From positions 682,001-746,000 of the forward strand of contig NZ_SOAM01000002.1 of the NCBI RefSeq assembly GCF_004364555.1: a DNA stretch of 64,000 nucleotides. Direction: 5' to 3'. The notes beneath the pieces were generated by a model. The model saw only the letters and a list, made by a program, of their open reading frames with translations, was not told the origin of the DNA and did not search any database. The first letter of the stretch is position 1, and every line of letters starts with the position of its first letter. This stretch comes from Amnibacterium kyonggiense. GTDB taxonomy: Bacteria > Actinomycetota > Actinomycetes > Actinomycetales > Microbacteriaceae. The translations under genes and the position numbers were made by a program. Shown here piece after piece: positions 10,933 to 20,411 of this stretch.

Positions 10933-12488
10933 GACGAGCCGACCTGCCGCATGGCCGCGGCGACGGCGACGGCCTTGAGCGGCGCGGTCGCCTTGTTCCA
11001 GCTCTCCGCCCACTCGAGCTCCGGCACCGAGTCGGCCACGAGGCCGCCGCCCGCCTGGACCCGCGCGACGCCGTCGGCGATCACCGCGGTGCGGATCGCG
11101 ATCGCGAGGTCGAGGTCGCCGGCGAAGTCGAAGTAGCCGACGACCCCGCCGTACACGCCGCGGCGGGCGGGCTCGAGCGCGTCGATGATCTCGAGCGCGC
11201 GCGGCTTCGGCGCGCCCGAGAGCGTCCCGGCCGGGAACGTCGCGCGGAGGACGTCGACGGGGCCGACGCCGGGCCCCGACTCCCCCTCGACGCTGGAGGT
11301 GATGTGCATGATGTGGCTGAACCGCTCGATGCGCATGAACTCGGTGACCTCGACGGTGCCGGGCACGCACACCTTCGCGAGGTCGTTCCGCGCGAGGTCG
11401 ACGAGCATGAGGTGCTCGGCGCGCTCCTTCTCGTCGACGCGGAGCTCCGCCGCGAACGCCTCGTCGGCCTCCGGCGTCGCACCGCGCGGCCGGGAGCCGG
11501 CGATCGGGTGGCTGAAGACGCGGCCGTCCTCGACCTTGACGAGCGCCTCCGGCGAGGAGCCGACCACCGCGACGGGCGACCCGTCCGGGCGCTCGTGCGC
11601 GATGAGGTACATGTACGGCGAGGGGTTGAGCTGCCGCAGGACCCGGTAGACGTCGAGCGGGCTCGCCGACGTCGGCAGGTCGAAGCGCTGCGCGATCACG
11701 ACCTGGAAGACGTCCCCGTCGCGGATGTGCTCCTTCGCCGTCACCACCGACGCGAGGTAGTCCTCGCGCGGCGTGCGCGGCGTCGGCTCGGGCGCGAGGT
11801 CGAAGTCGACCTCGGCGAGGGAGGCCTCCGTGGGCGCGGCCAGCCGGCGCTCGAGCGCGTCGAGCCGCCGCTGGGCGTCGGCCCACGCCGCGTCGACGGG
11901 CTCGGGGGCGGCGTCGTCGTTCAGCACGGTGACGATCAGCGAGACCGTGCCCTTGAGGTGGTCGATCGCGACGACCTCCGAGGCGAACACCATCCCGAGC
12001 TCCGGCACGGCGTAGTCGGACGGCGGCGCGTCGGGCAGGTGCTCGAGGATGCGCACCGCGTCCCAGCCGATGTAGCCGACGAGCCCGCCGGTGAGCGGCG
12101 GCAGGCCGGGCACCCGCGGCGACGCCCAGTGGGAGTGGAGGTCGTCGAGCGCCTCCAGGTAGTCGCCGGTGATGCCGCCGCTGCCGAAGGCGCGCGAGGC
12201 GGGCAGCCCCCAGTCCTGCCAGACCGGGTGGCCCTTCTGCTCCGTGAGGGCGCCGAACGCGGCGACGCCGATGAAGGAGTAGCGGGACCAGATGCCGCCC
12301 TGCTCCGCGGACTCGAGGAGGAAGGCACCGGGGCGCATCCGCCCGCCCGCGCGCACCGCGAGCTTGCGGAAGATCCCGAGGGGCGTCTCGCTGTCCGCGA
12401 AGAGCACCCGCGCGACCGGCACGACCCGGCGGCCGGGCAGCAGGGACTCGAAGGCCTCGCGGGTGGTGGTGCCGGGCATGCCGCTCAT
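10929..12488 (-). CDS. trpE: Anthranilate synthase component I
   Basis: TrpE converts chorismate to anthranilate, using ammonia from a glutamine amidotransferase partner (TrpG) that is not in this window. The 519-aa protein has the N-terminal feedback motif LLES with a nearby WSRYSFIG. The chorismate-binding core includes GSSPEALVKVEDGRV, HPIAGSRPRG, DEKERAEHLMLVDLARND and FPAGTLSGAPKPRA. ATG at 12488 overlaps the hisI stop (ATGA); a second ATG nine bases downstream is also possible. It is followed by the Trp-associated membrane protein, so trp genes are joined directly to his genes here. Confidence 0.96.
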   Translation of the reverse strand: MSGMPGTTTREAFESLLPGRRVVPVARVLFADSETPLGIFRKLAVRAGGRMRPGAFLLESAEQGGIWSRYSFIGVAAFGALTEQKGHPVWQDWGLPASRAFGSGGITGDYLEALDDLHSHWASPRVPGLPPLTGGLVGYIGWDAVRILEHLPDAPPSDYAVPELGMVFASEVVAIDHLKGTVSLIVTVLNDDAAPEPVDAAWADAQRRLDALERRLAAPTEASLAEVDFDLAPEPTPRTPREDYLASVVTAKEHIRDGDVFQVVIAQRFDLPTSASPLDVYRVLRQLNPSPYMYLIAHERPDGSPVAVVGSSPEALVKVEDGRVFSHPIAGSRPRGATPEADEAFAAELRVDEKERAEHLMLVDLARNDLAKVCVPGTVEVTEFMRIERFSHIMHITSSVEGESGPGVGPVDVLRATFPAGTLSGAPKPRALEIIDALEPARRGVYGGVVGYFDFAGDLDLAIAIRTAVIADGVARVQAGGGLVADSVPELEWAESWNKATAPLKAVAVAAAMRQVGSS

Positions 12489-12871
12489 GCGGGCGCTCCC
12501 GTCGTGTCGTCGAGGGTGTGGGCGTGGACGGGGTGCGTGTCGAAGCAGGCGTGGGCGCCGGTGTGGCAGGCCGGGCCGACCTGGTCGACGGTGACGAGCA
12601 GCGCGTCGGCGTCGCAGTCGAGCGCGGCGCCGCGCACGTACTGGACGTGACCGGAGGTGTCGCCCTTGCGCCAGTACTCCCGACGGGAGCGCGACCAGAA
12701 CACGACGCGGCCCTCCGTGAGCGTGCGGCGCAGCGCCTCCCGGTCCATCCACCCGACCATGAGGACCTGCCGGGTGGACTCCTCCTGGATCACCGCGGCG
12801 AGCAGGCCCGTGTCGTCGAACCGGGCGAGGGCGAGCGCCTCGTCCGTGTCGAGCACCGTCCCATCGGTCAT
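12485..12871 (-). CDS. hisI: Phosphoribosyl-AMP cyclohydrolase
   Basis: HisI opens the purine ring of phosphoribosyl-AMP, the third step of histidine synthesis. The 128-aa protein contains [30 protein letters not shown] and the metal-binding [21 protein letters not shown] region (Asp/Cys ligands). It is the single-domain form, and the pyrophosphohydrolase is a separate gene (hisE). ATG at 12871 overlaps the hisF stop, and its own stop overlaps the trpE start, so it sits at the his-trp junction. Confidence 0.96.
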   Translation of the reverse strand: MTDGTVLDTDEALALARFDDTGLLAAVIQEESTRQVLMVGWMDREALRRTLTEGRVVFWSRSRREYWRKGDTSGHVQYVRGAALDCDADALLVTVDQVGPACHTGAHACFDTHPVHAHTLDDTTGAPA

Positions 12872-13644
12872 CGACCCGCCTCCTGCCGCACGGTGACGCC
12901 CGCGTCGGCGAGCGCCGCCTTCACCTCGCCGATCGTGAGCACGCCGCGGTGGAAGACGCTCGCCGCGAGCACCGCGTCGGCCCCCGCCTCGACGGCCGGG
13001 GCGAAGTGCTCGACGCCGCCGGCGCCGCCCGAGGCGATGACGGGCACGCTGCTCACCGCGCGCACCGCCTCGATGAGGCGGAGGTCGTAGCCCGCCTTCG
13101 TGCCGTCCGCGTCGATCGAGTTGAGCAGCAGCTCACCCGCGCCGAGCGCGATGGCCCGCTCGGTCCACTCGAGCGCGTCGATGCCGGTGTCGGTGCGGCC
13201 GCCGTGGGTCGTGACGACCCAGCCGGACGGCGTGAGCGGATCGTGCTGCACGTCGAGGCTGAGCACGCAGACCTGGGCGCCGAACCGGTCCGCGATCTCC
13301 GCGATGAGCTCGGGGCGGGCGATCGCCGCCGAGTTGACGCCGATCTTGTCCGCGCCGGAGCGCAGCAGCGCGTCGACGTCCGCGACGCTCCGCACGCCGC
13401 CGCCGACGGTGAGCGGCACGAAGACCTGCTCGGCCGTGCGGCGGACGGTGTCGAGGAGCGTGCCCCGCGCCTCCACGGTCGCGGTGACGTCGAGGAAGGT
13501 GATCTCGTCCGCGCCGGCCGCCGCGTACCGGGCGGCGAGCTCGACGGGGTCGCCGGCGTCCTCCAGGCCCTGGAAGCGCACGCCCTTGACGACGCGGCCG
13601 GCGGCGACGTCGAGGCACGGGATGACGCGGGTCGCCAGCGCCAT
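12868..13644 (-). CDS. hisF: Imidazole glycerol phosphate synthase, cyclase subunit
   Basis: HisF uses ammonia from HisH to form imidazole glycerol phosphate and AICAR. The 258-aa barrel starts [21 protein letters not shown], with D12 as the first catalytic Asp. The second catalytic Asp is in [10 protein letters not shown] near residue 131. GGVRSVADV and [11 protein letters not shown] are phosphate-binding loops. ATG at 13644 shares a base with the hisG stop (TGATG), and its stop overlaps hisI. HisH is not in the window. Confidence 0.96.
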   Translation of the reverse strand: MALATRVIPCLDVAAGRVVKGVRFQGLEDAGDPVELAARYAAAGADEITFLDVTATVEARGTLLDTVRRTAEQVFVPLTVGGGVRSVADVDALLRSGADKIGVNSAAIARPELIAEIADRFGAQVCVLSLDVQHDPLTPSGWVVTTHGGRTDTGIDALEWTERAIALGAGELLLNSIDADGTKAGYDLRLIEAVRAVSSVPVIASGGAGGVEHFAPAVEAGADAVLAASVFHRGVLTIGEVKAALADAGVTVRQEAGR

Positions 13645-14483
13645 CAGAGCCTCGCGGCGTGGATCGGCGTGACGAAGATCGCCCGGGCGCCGAGCGCGTA
13701 CAGGCGGTCCATGATCAGGTTCATCTCGGTCCGCTTCACGAGCACGCGCACCGCCGCCCACTGCGGGTCGTGCAGCGGCGTGACCGTCGGCGACTCGTAG
13801 CCGGGCGCGAGCGCCGCGGCCTCGTCGAGCAGGTCGCGCGGGATGTCGTAGTCGACCATCACCCAGCGGCGGGCGACGAGCACGCCGTTGAGGCGGCGCT
13901 CGAGCACGTCCATCCCGTCGGCGCGCGCCGCGCCGGAGATGAGGACGGCCGTCGACTCGAGGATGACGGGGCCGAAGATCTCGAGGCCCTGCGCCTTCAG
14001 CGTCGTGCCCGTCTCCACGACGTCGGCGACGGCGTCAGCGACGCCGAGGCGGACCGCGGTCTCCACGGCGCCGTCGAGGTGGACGAGGGTCGTGTCGACG
14101 CCCTCCCGCTCGAGGAACGCGCCGACGAGCCCGGTGTAGCTCGTCGCGACGCGCAGACCGCGGAGGTCCTCGAGGCTCGAGAAGCGACCGGCCGGGCCCG
14201 CGAACCGGAACGTCGAGGACGCGAAGTCGAGCGCCGCGACCTCGACCGCGGCCGAGCCGGAGTCGAGCAGCAGGTCCCGACCCGTGATCCCGACATCGAG
14301 CGCGCCGGACCCGACGTACGTCGCGATGTCGCGGGGCCGGAGGTAGAAGAACTCCGCGTCGTTGCGCGGGTCGGAGACCGTGAGCTCCTTGGGGTCACGG
14401 CGGAGGCGGTAGCCGGCCTCGCCGAGCATCTGCGCGGCGGTCTCGGCGAGCGCGCCCTTGTTGGGCACGGCGATTCTCAGCAT
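13644..14483 (-). CDS. hisG: ATP phosphoribosyltransferase, long form
   Basis: HisG commits ATP and PRPP to histidine synthesis. The 279-aa product begins [16 protein letters not shown] and has [31 protein letters not shown] and the PRPP-binding [14 protein letters not shown]. Its length and C-terminal segment ([16 protein letters not shown] onward) mark the long form with a regulatory domain, normally the histidine feedback site. ATG at 14483 is 35 bases after the hisE stop, and the hisE and hisG messages are probably shared. Confidence 0.96.
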   Translation of the reverse strand: MLRIAVPNKGALAETAAQMLGEAGYRLRRDPKELTVSDPRNDAEFFYLRPRDIATYVGSGALDVGITGRDLLLDSGSAAVEVAALDFASSTFRFAGPAGRFSSLEDLRGLRVATSYTGLVGAFLEREGVDTTLVHLDGAVETAVRLGVADAVADVVETGTTLKAQGLEIFGPVILESTAVLISGAARADGMDVLERRLNGVLVARRWVMVDYDIPRDLLDEAAALAPGYESPTVTPLHDPQWAAVRVLVKRTEMNLIMDRLYALGARAIFVTPIHAARL

Positions 14484-14518
14484 CTGGATTCCTGTCGAGG
14501 GTGTCGGGCGGGGTCTCG

Positions 14519-14782
14519 TCAGAGATGTCGCCAGACGTCCTCGAGCGTCATGCCCTTCGCGAGCAGGAGGACCTGCACGTGGTACAGCAGCTGCGACGCC
14601 TCCTCCGCGAGGCGCTCGTCGCTCTCGAACTCGGCGGCCATCCAGACCTCGGCCGCCTCCTCCACGATCTTCTTGCCGATGCCGTGGACGCCGGAGTCGA
14701 GCTCCGCCACCGTCCGCGACCCGGCCGGGCGCTCGACCGCCTTCGCCGACAGCTCGGCGAACAGCCCCTCGAACGTCTTCAC
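14519..14782 (-). CDS. hisE: Phosphoribosyl-ATP pyrophosphohydrolase
   Basis: HisE removes pyrophosphate from phosphoribosyl-ATP, step two of the pathway. The 87-aa all-alpha MazG-like protein carries [18 protein letters not shown] and [15 protein letters not shown], with the acidic metal ligands. GTG at 14782 gives [14 protein letters not shown], the normal N-terminus. The open frame runs 339 bases further upstream through repeat-rich sequence and was not accepted. It is the first gene of the his-trp run. Confidence 0.94.
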   Translation of the reverse strand: MKTFEGLFAELSAKAVERPAGSRTVAELDSGVHGIGKKIVEEAAEVWMAAEFESDERLAEEASQLLYHVQVLLLAKGMTLEDVWRHL

Positions 14783-14852
14783 GCCAGCCAGGGTATCGGG
14801 CGCCCGCTGGTCCCCGGATCCCGATCGTCCGCCCGGGTCCTGGCCGCGCGAC

Positions 14853-14968
14853 GTCGGTTCCGGCACATCCGGTCGGTTCCGGCACATCCGGTCGGTTCCG
14901 GCAGCAGGATGTGCCCGGATGCGCTGCCGGAGCCGACCGACGCTGTCGGAACCGACCAGCGCGCGGCG
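14853..14968. repeat. 19-base tandem repeat with inverted partner upstream of hisE
   Basis: The unit gtcggttccggcacatccg occurs at 14853-14871 and 14872-14890, followed by a 13-base partial third copy at 14891. About 40 bases on, tgtcggaaccgacc is a near reverse complement of the unit's start, so a long hairpin is possible. The block lies in the 244-base rpe-hisE gap. It may be a simple tandem duplication or part of the hisE promoter region. There are too few copies, and no regular spacers, for CRISPR. Confidence 0.7.
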
Positions 14969-15026
14969 GACCGGCACGGATCCGGAGCGACTTCGCCTGT
15001 CGCCCGAGCGGCGGCCAGGTCGCGGG

Positions 15027-15677
15027 TCAGGCGCGGGAGGCGAGGGCGCGGAGGCGCTGGACGGCCGCGTCCGGGTCGTCCTGGCCGAAGACCGCGCTGC
15101 CCGCCACGAACGTGTCCGCACCCGCCGCGGCGGCGGCGGCGATCGTGTCCGCGCCGATGCCGCCGTCGACCTGCAGCCAGACGTCGCGGTCGCCGATCGC
15201 GGATCGCACCTCGCGGACCTTCGCCGTCAGCTCGGCCATGAAGGACTGCCCGCCGAACCCGGGCTCGACCGTCATCACGAGGACCTGGTCGAACTCGTCG
15301 ATCGCCGCGAGGAACGGCGCCGCGTCGGTCGTCGGCTTCAGCGCGATGCCCGCACGGGCACCGGCCGCGCGGATCGCCCGCGCGGTCGCGATGGGCGAGG
15401 TCGCCGCCTCCGCGTGGAAGGTCACGGTGTGGGCGCCGGCCTCCGCGTAGCCCGGCGCCCAGCGGTCCGGGTCGTCGATCATCAGGTGCACGTCGAGCGG
15501 CAGCGCGCTCACCTGCGCGAGCCGCCGCACCATCGGCAGGCCGAACGTGAGGTTCGGCACGAAGTGCCCGTCCATCACGTCGCAGTGCACGAGGTCCGCG
15601 GAGGGGATCCGCGCGATCTCGCTCGCGAAGGACGCGAAGTCGGCGGACAGGATGCTCGGCTCGATGCGGACGGCCAC
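15027..15677 (-). CDS. rpe: Ribulose-phosphate 3-epimerase
   Basis: Rpe interconverts ribulose 5-phosphate and xylulose 5-phosphate in the pentose phosphate pathway, and so feeds PRPP supply for his, trp and pyr. The 216-aa barrel has [48 protein letters not shown] and QVDGGIG, with the His and Asp metal ligands. GTG or ATG choice is settled by [10 protein letters not shown] at 15677. It is divergent from the GH3 gene with a 70-base spacer and resumes the conserved backbone after accessory block 1. Confidence 0.96.
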   Translation of the reverse strand: MAVRIEPSILSADFASFASEIARIPSADLVHCDVMDGHFVPNLTFGLPMVRRLAQVSALPLDVHLMIDDPDRWAPGYAEAGAHTVTFHAEAATSPIATARAIRAAGARAGIALKPTTDAAPFLAAIDEFDQVLVMTVEPGFGGQSFMAELTAKVREVRSAIGDRDVWLQVDGGIGADTIAAAAAAGADTFVAGSAVFGQDDPDAAVQRLRALASRA

Positions 15678-15747
15678 CGGAGGACCCTACGGGACGCTCG
15701 GAGCACGCCGCTCGGACGCCTCTACGCTGAACCGACCGGAGGCGCGG

Positions 15748-17907
15748 ATGGCGGGCAGCAGCATCGTGCGGGGCGACCCGCGCGCGTGGGCGGACGCCGT
15801 CCGTGCGGTGCAGCAGGGCGCGGACGCCGACGAGACCGCGGACGCGCTGCTCGCCCTCCTGCGCGACCGCGAGCTGCTCGGCCTGCTCGACGGCGACGCG
15901 CCCGGGTGGCTGCTGCCGTTCATCCCCGTCCTGCAGCCGCGCCGGCCCTTCACCGCCGGGGCGATCCCGCGGCTCGGCATGCCCGGCCTCCGCTTCACCG
16001 ACGGCGCGCGCGGCGTCGTGCTCGGTCGCGCCACGGCGTTCCCCGTCGCGATCGCGCGCGCGGCCGCCTGGGACCCCGGGCTCGAGGAGCGCGTCGGCGT
16101 CGCGATCGGGCTGGAGGCGCGGGCGAGCGGCGCGAACTACGCCGCCTCGGTGTGCGTGAACCTGCTGCGGCACCCGGCGTGGGGCCGCGCGCAGGAGTGC
16201 TACGGCGAGGACCCGGTGCTCACGGGCGTGCTCGGGTCCGCGGCGGTCCGGGGCCTCCGTCGCAACGTGATGGCGTGCGTGAAGCACTTCGCCCTGAACT
16301 CGATGGAGGACGCGCGGTTCGAGGTCGACGTCGTCGTCGACGAGCACGCGCTCCACGAGGTGTACCTGCCGCAGTTCCGCGCGACGATCGACGCGGGCGC
16401 GGACTCCCTGATGACCTCCTACAACCGCATCCGCGGCCTGCACGCCGACGTGAACGCGCCGCTGCTCACCGGCGTGCTGCGGGAGGAGTGGGGGTTCCGC
16501 GGCTTCACCACGAGCGACTGGGTGTTCGGCACCCATGCCGCCGTCGGCAGCCTCGCCGCCGGCCTCGACGTGGAGATGCCGCTGCGGCTCGTCCGGGCCC
16601 GGCGCCTGGCGAGCGCGGCGCGGTCGGGCCGGCTGAAGCGCTCACTGGCGGAGGAGGCCGGCCGCCGGATCCTCCGCACCTCGCTGCTGCACGCCGCGCA
16701 GCGCGACCCGGCGGAGCCCGCCGGGGCCGTCGTCGCGTCGCCCGCGCACCGCGCGCTCGCGAAGGAGGCGGCGGTCGCCGCGGCCGTGCTGCTGCGCAAC
16801 GAGCCGGTCGACGGCCGGCCGCTGCTGCCGCTCGACGGAGGTCTCGGATCCGTGGCCGTGATCGGCGCGGCGGCGGCCCGCCCGAACCTCGGGGACCACG
16901 GCTCGTCCCGGGTGCGGCCGCCCACGGCGGACACGCCGCTCGACGCCCTCCGCGCCGCGCTCCCGGCCGCGGAGGTGCGGTGGGAAGCCGGCCGCGACCG
17001 CGCGGCGGCCGCCGCGCTCGCGCGGGACGCGGACGCAGCGGTGGTCGTCGTCGGCTACGACCAGGACGACGAGGGCGAGTCCGTCGTGACCGGCCGCGTC
17101 GACCCCGGCGTGCTCGGGAGCGTGTTCCGGCGCGGGCCGCTCCGCACGGTCGTCACCGGGGTCGCGCACCTGGCCGAGCGCTTCGTGCGCGGCGGGGACC
17201 GGGTCCGGCTCACCCTCCGCCCGCACGACGAGGCGCTCGTGCGCGCCGTGGCGGCGGCGAACCCCCGCACCGTCGTCGTGCTGATCGGCGGCAGCGCGAT
17301 CCTGACCGAGTCGTGGCGGCAGCGCGTGCCCGCGGTCCTCCTCGCCTGGTACGGCGGGATGGCCGGCGGCGCCGCGATCGCGGACGTGCTCACCGGCGCG
17401 GCCGAACCGGGCGGGCGCCTGCCGTTCGCGGTCCCGACCGACGCCGCGCACCTCCCGCCGTTCCAGCGGCTCGCACGCCGGGTCGTCTACGACGACCGGT
17501 GGGGCCAGCGCCGGCTCGACGCGGACGGCCACCGCGCCGCGTACCCGTTCGGCTGGGGGCTCGGCTACACGGACTTCGCCCTGACGTGCGAGGGGCACCG
17601 CTTCGACGACGGGGGCGGCGAGGCGCGGGTCCGCGTGGAGAACACCGGCTCCCGGCCGGGGTCGACGGTCGTGCAGGTCTTCGCGGCGGACGCGTCCCGC
17701 GAGCGGCCCGTCGGGCAGCTGCTCGGCTTCGCGAAGGTGCGGCTCGCACCCGGTGCGTCGGCGACCGTGCCCGTCGCCCTCGACGCCCGGCCGACGCTCG
17801 AGCGCGACCCGGACACGCGCACCTGGGGCCCGCGGCCCGGCGACTGGCGGGTGCTCGCGGCGCAGCACGCGCCGTCGGACTGGGGCGGGGCGGTCCCGCT
17901 CCGCTGA
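15748..17907 (+). CDS. Glycoside hydrolase family 3 (beta-glucosidase-like)
   Basis: This 719-aa GH3 enzyme probably hydrolyses beta-linked glycosides. Seen: an N-terminal barrel (MPGLRFTDGARGV; CVNLLRHPAWGRAQECYGED; ACVKHFALNS), the nucleophile Asp257 in TTSDWVFGT, and a second alpha/beta domain (AVIGAAAARPNLGDHGSS). A C-terminal fibronectin III-like domain (VRVENTGSRPGSTVVQVF) ends the protein. There is no signal peptide, so it probably acts in the cytosol on imported sugars or glycosides. ATG at 15748 follows GGAGGCGCGG; the longer open frame overlaps rpe and was rejected. No sugar transporter is adjacent, so the substrate is unknown. Confidence 0.9.
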   Translation: MAGSSIVRGDPRAWADAVRAVQQGADADETADALLALLRDRELLGLLDGDAPGWLLPFIPVLQPRRPFTAGAIPRLGMPGLRFTDGARGVVLGRATAFPVAIARAAAWDPGLEERVGVAIGLEARASGANYAASVCVNLLRHPAWGRAQECYGEDPVLTGVLGSAAVRGLRRNVMACVKHFALNSMEDARFEVDVVVDEHALHEVYLPQFRATIDAGADSLMTSYNRIRGLHADVNAPLLTGVLREEWGFRGFTTSDWVFGTHAAVGSLAAGLDVEMPLRLVRARRLASAARSGRLKRSLAEEAGRRILRTSLLHAAQRDPAEPAGAVVASPAHRALAKEAAVAAAVLLRNEPVDGRPLLPLDGGLGSVAVIGAAAARPNLGDHGSSRVRPPTADTPLDALRAALPAAEVRWEAGRDRAAAAALARDADAAVVVVGYDQDDEGESVVTGRVDPGVLGSVFRRGPLRTVVTGVAHLAERFVRGGDRVRLTLRPHDEALVRAVAAANPRTVVVLIGGSAILTESWRQRVPAVLLAWYGGMAGGAAIADVLTGAAEPGGRLPFAVPTDAAHLPPFQRLARRVVYDDRWGQRRLDADGHRAAYPFGWGLGYTDFALTCEGHRFDDGGGEARVRVENTGSRPGSTVVQVFAADASRERPVGQLLGFAKVRLAPGASATVPVALDARPTLERDPDTRTWGPRPGDWRVLAAQHAPSDWGGAVPLR

Positions 17908-17916
17908 TCCGGCTGC

Positions 17917-17994
17917 GCGGATCCGCAGAGATCGGCCGACACGCCGCGTTCCGCTCCCCCGCCGCGGCGTGTCGCCGAGGACCTGCGGATCCGC
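17917..17994. terminator. Double palindrome, copy A (convergent-gene junction)
   Basis: Two nested perfect inverted repeats are present. The outer arms gcggatccgcag (17917-17928) and ctgcggatccgc (17983-17994) are 12 bp. The inner arms gacacgccgcg (17938-17948) and cgcggcgtgtc (17963-17973) are 11 bp. It lies between the convergent GH3 and GT28 genes, so it can act as a bidirectional terminator. A second copy with the same design is at 32126-32204; both share tcggccgacacgccg. Confidence 0.75.
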
Positions 17995-18011
17995 GAGACG
18001 GGCGCGACGGG

Positions 18012-19448
18012 TCAGACGCGGAGCGCGCGGTCCTCCGCGGCTAGGCCCTGCACCTCCACGGCGAGCTCCTCGCCCTCGCGCACGACGGCGCGGACGAGCC
18101 GGTGCGCCTCCCATCCGGCGCGGAACGGGTTGCGCTCCCGCCGCAGCCGGAGCCCGCCGCCGGAAACGCCGAAGTGCTCCCGGAGGTCGTCGAGCTGCTC
18201 CGCCCGGATGAGCGCGATCGTGCTCCCGGTCGCCGCCTCGGTGAGCCGGGCGAGCGACGTCCTGCCCGTCAGGTCCGTCGCGACGACGCGGCGCTCGCTC
18301 GCCTGGAGGATCGTGCGCTGCGCCGCCCGCGTGACGACGAGCGGCCGCTCGGGGCCGTCGAGCAGGCCGTCGAGGACGTCCCGCGCCGCCCCCGGCCGAC
18401 CGGTCGCCGCCGCCGCCGCGCGCATCGCCGCAAGCCGGCCCGGCGTGCGCAGCACCTCGTCGATCTTCCAGCCGATCGTCTGCACCGTGTTGCAGCGGAT
18501 CGCCGCGCCCTGCTCCATGAGGTAGTCGCCGTTGCGGACCTCCTGGCCGGGGATCGGGTTCACGAGGACCATCGGCAGCCCCGCCGCCATGCACTCGGAC
18601 GCGGAGAGGCCGCCGGGCTTCCCGACGAACAGGTCCGCCTCGGCGAGCAGTCGCGGCATCGCGTCGGTGAACCCGAGCACCTCGTAGCGGTCGCCCAGCG
18701 GGGCGACGAGCTGCTCGATCCGCCGCCGCAGCTCCTCGTTGCGACCGCAGACGACGGTGATCCGGCACGGGGTGCGGATGTGCATCGTCTGGCGGACCAC
18801 GGCGACGGCGTAGTCGCCGCCCGCCGCGCCGGCCGAGACGAGGATGCGCGGCGGGACCGCCGGGGCGCGGTGCAGCGCGACCTCGGCGCGGCGGATCGGG
18901 ATGCCGGTCGCGACGACGCGGTCCGCCGGCAGGCCGAGCGCGGTGAGCTGCACGAGGCCCTCCTCCCGCGCCACCGAGAAGGCGTGGAACGCGCTCGTCA
19001 GCCAGAGCCCCTGGAAGTCGTAGTCGGTCGTGACGACCGCGGTGCGGGCGTCGATCCGGCCGCCGAGCAGCAGGGCGGCGACGAGCTGCGCCGGGAGGAA
19101 GTGGGTGCACACGATCGCCGTCGGCCGGAACCGGGTGATCGCGCGGATCGTCGGCAGCGCGTTCGCGCGCGTCCACGGGTCGATCGGGCCGCGGCGGCGG
19201 AACGGGCGGTCCGTGACGTCGTACCCGAACTCCACGAGCCAGGGCGCGCTGTCGACGAGGGTGAAGTACCCCTTGCCGAGCAGGTCCCGGTACAGCGCCG
19301 TGCTCGAGTCGAGGAGGTCGAGCAGCTGCACCTCTTCGACGTCGGTGCGCCCGGCCGCCGCCGCGCGGACCGCTTCGCCGGCGCTGTTGTGCCCGGCGCC
19401 GACGCCGGCGGAGAGGATCAGGACGCGATGCTCCGCCGGGGCCGCCAT
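18012..19448 (-). CDS. GT28 glycosyltransferase (MGDG synthase / UgtP-like)
   Basis: This 478-aa protein resembles processive diacylglycerol glycosyltransferases and plant-type MGDG synthases, which add sugars to diacylglycerol in the membrane. Seen: the N-terminal loop LILSAGVGAGHNSAGEAV, THFLPAQLVAALLL, the donor-site segment LFVGKPGGLSASECMAAGLP and the domain-closing PIPGQEVRNGDYLMEQGAA. The last 120 residues are extra relative to the catalytic fold and have no recognised domain. It is monocistronic, convergent with GH3, and 39 bases past the formamidase stop. A role in glycolipid synthesis is inferred; acceptor and donor are not known. Confidence 0.82.
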   Translation of the reverse strand: MAAPAEHRVLILSAGVGAGHNSAGEAVRAAAAGRTDVEEVQLLDLLDSSTALYRDLLGKGYFTLVDSAPWLVEFGYDVTDRPFRRRGPIDPWTRANALPTIRAITRFRPTAIVCTHFLPAQLVAALLLGGRIDARTAVVTTDYDFQGLWLTSAFHAFSVAREEGLVQLTALGLPADRVVATGIPIRRAEVALHRAPAVPPRILVSAGAAGGDYAVAVVRQTMHIRTPCRITVVCGRNEELRRRIEQLVAPLGDRYEVLGFTDAMPRLLAEADLFVGKPGGLSASECMAAGLPMVLVNPIPGQEVRNGDYLMEQGAAIRCNTVQTIGWKIDEVLRTPGRLAAMRAAAAATGRPGAARDVLDGLLDGPERPLVVTRAAQRTILQASERRVVATDLTGRTSLARLTEAATGSTIALIRAEQLDDLREHFGVSGGGLRLRRERNPFRAGWEAHRLVRAVVREGEELAVEVQGLAAEDRALRV

Positions 19449-19487
19449 GCTCGGAACGCTAGGCCATGGCGGCGACCGGCCGGATGA

Positions 19488-20411
19488 TCAGAGCAGCGAC
19501 TTGGCGATCGAGTGGAGGGTGACCGCGCCGATCGCCGTGAACGGGTGCAGCGGGTCCGGGTCGGCGGAGCCGGTCGGCCCGCCCAGCTTCGAGTGGCCGG
19601 CCGCGGAGAGCAGCGCGTACGCGTCGCCCTTCGTGAAGCCGTGCTCGTCCACGAGGAACGCGAAGAGGTCCTCGTAGCCGCGGCGGATCGACTCCTGCAC
19701 CGGGTCGCCGAGGCCGACGAAGACCCACTCGTCCGGCGTCTCGATCCGCGGCGCGCGCAGCCGCAGCCCCGGCACGACGTCGACGGAGACGACCGCGACG
19801 CCCTCCGCCTCGATCGCGACGAAGGAGGACTCCCCCTCCGCCATCACCGCGTGGATGTCGCCGATCGAGAGCAGCGCGCCCTCCACCGCGACGGGGAGGT
19901 ACACGGTCGAGCCGGGTCGGGCCTCCGTCACGTCCATGTTCCCGCCGAGCGCGTGCGCGGGCATGACCGTCGAGTTCGTCCCCGCCTCCGGCGCGACGCC
20001 GATGCAGCCGATCATCGGCTGCGGCGCCAGCACGTGGCGGTCGGTGACGTGCACGCCGTCGGCGTCGATCGGGACGCGGCGGGTGAAGACCTCGTCGCCC
20101 ATCGGGCCGGCGAGCGCACCCGTGCCGGGCAGGCTGACCGACCAGCCGCGGTCGAGCAGGCGGATCTCGTGGATCGTCACCGCGAGGGCGTCGCCCGGGT
20201 GCGCGCCCTCGACGAACACCGGCCCGGTGACGGGGTTGATCGGGGCCGAGAGGCCCGCGAGGTCCTTCGTCTCGTGCAGCTCGGCGTACACGGCCTCGTC
20301 GGTCTCGAAGGCGATCCGGTCGCCCGACCCGGCGACGACGCGGAGCACGGGCGGCACGGCCGCCGAGAAGCCCGGCCGGCCGAGCGCCTTGCCCAGGAAG
20401 TGCTCGCTCAT
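19488..20411 (-). CDS. Acetamidase/formamidase family protein
   Basis: This 307-aa protein belongs to the acetamidase/formamidase (FmdA_AmdA) family, which hydrolyses short amides to ammonia and the acid. Seen: VFVEGAHPGDALAVTIHEI, GCIGVAPEAGTNSTVMPA, GGNMDVTEARPGSTVYLPV and LLSIGDIHAVMAEGESSF, all conserved in the family. ATG at 20411 overlaps the permease stop (ATGA), so both are co-translated. With the permease and the alpha/beta hydrolase it forms an apparent amide or amino-acid-amide utilisation unit under the GntR regulator. Its exact substrate cannot be read from sequence. Confidence 0.9.
   Translation of the reverse strand: MSEHFLGKALGRPGFSAAVPPVLRVVAGSGDRIAFETDEAVYAELHETKDLAGLSAPINPVTGPVFVEGAHPGDALAVTIHEIRLLDRGWSVSLPGTGALAGPMGDEVFTRRVPIDADGVHVTDRHVLAPQPMIGCIGVAPEAGTNSTVMPAHALGGNMDVTEARPGSTVYLPVAVEGALLSIGDIHAVMAEGESSFVAIEAEGVAVVSVDVVPGLRLRAPRIETPDEWVFVGLGDPVQESIRRGYEDLFAFLVDEHGFTKGDAYALLSAAGHSKLGGPTGSADPDPLHPFTAIGAVTLHSIAKSLL

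Noticed and set aside
10342-11886. Long upstream start for the Trp-associated membrane protein
   Set aside because: The first two thirds would be inside trpE in another frame. The GTG at 10932 overlaps the trpE stop and gives a normal membrane protein.
9291-14782. Loss of trpD, trpG, hisA and hisH
   Set aside because: These genes are absent from the his-trp run here, but in actinobacteria they commonly lie elsewhere, so absence from one window does not show a pathway gap.
14853-14903. CRISPR array
   Set aside because: There are only two and a half directly adjacent 19-base copies with no spacers, and no cas gene in the window.
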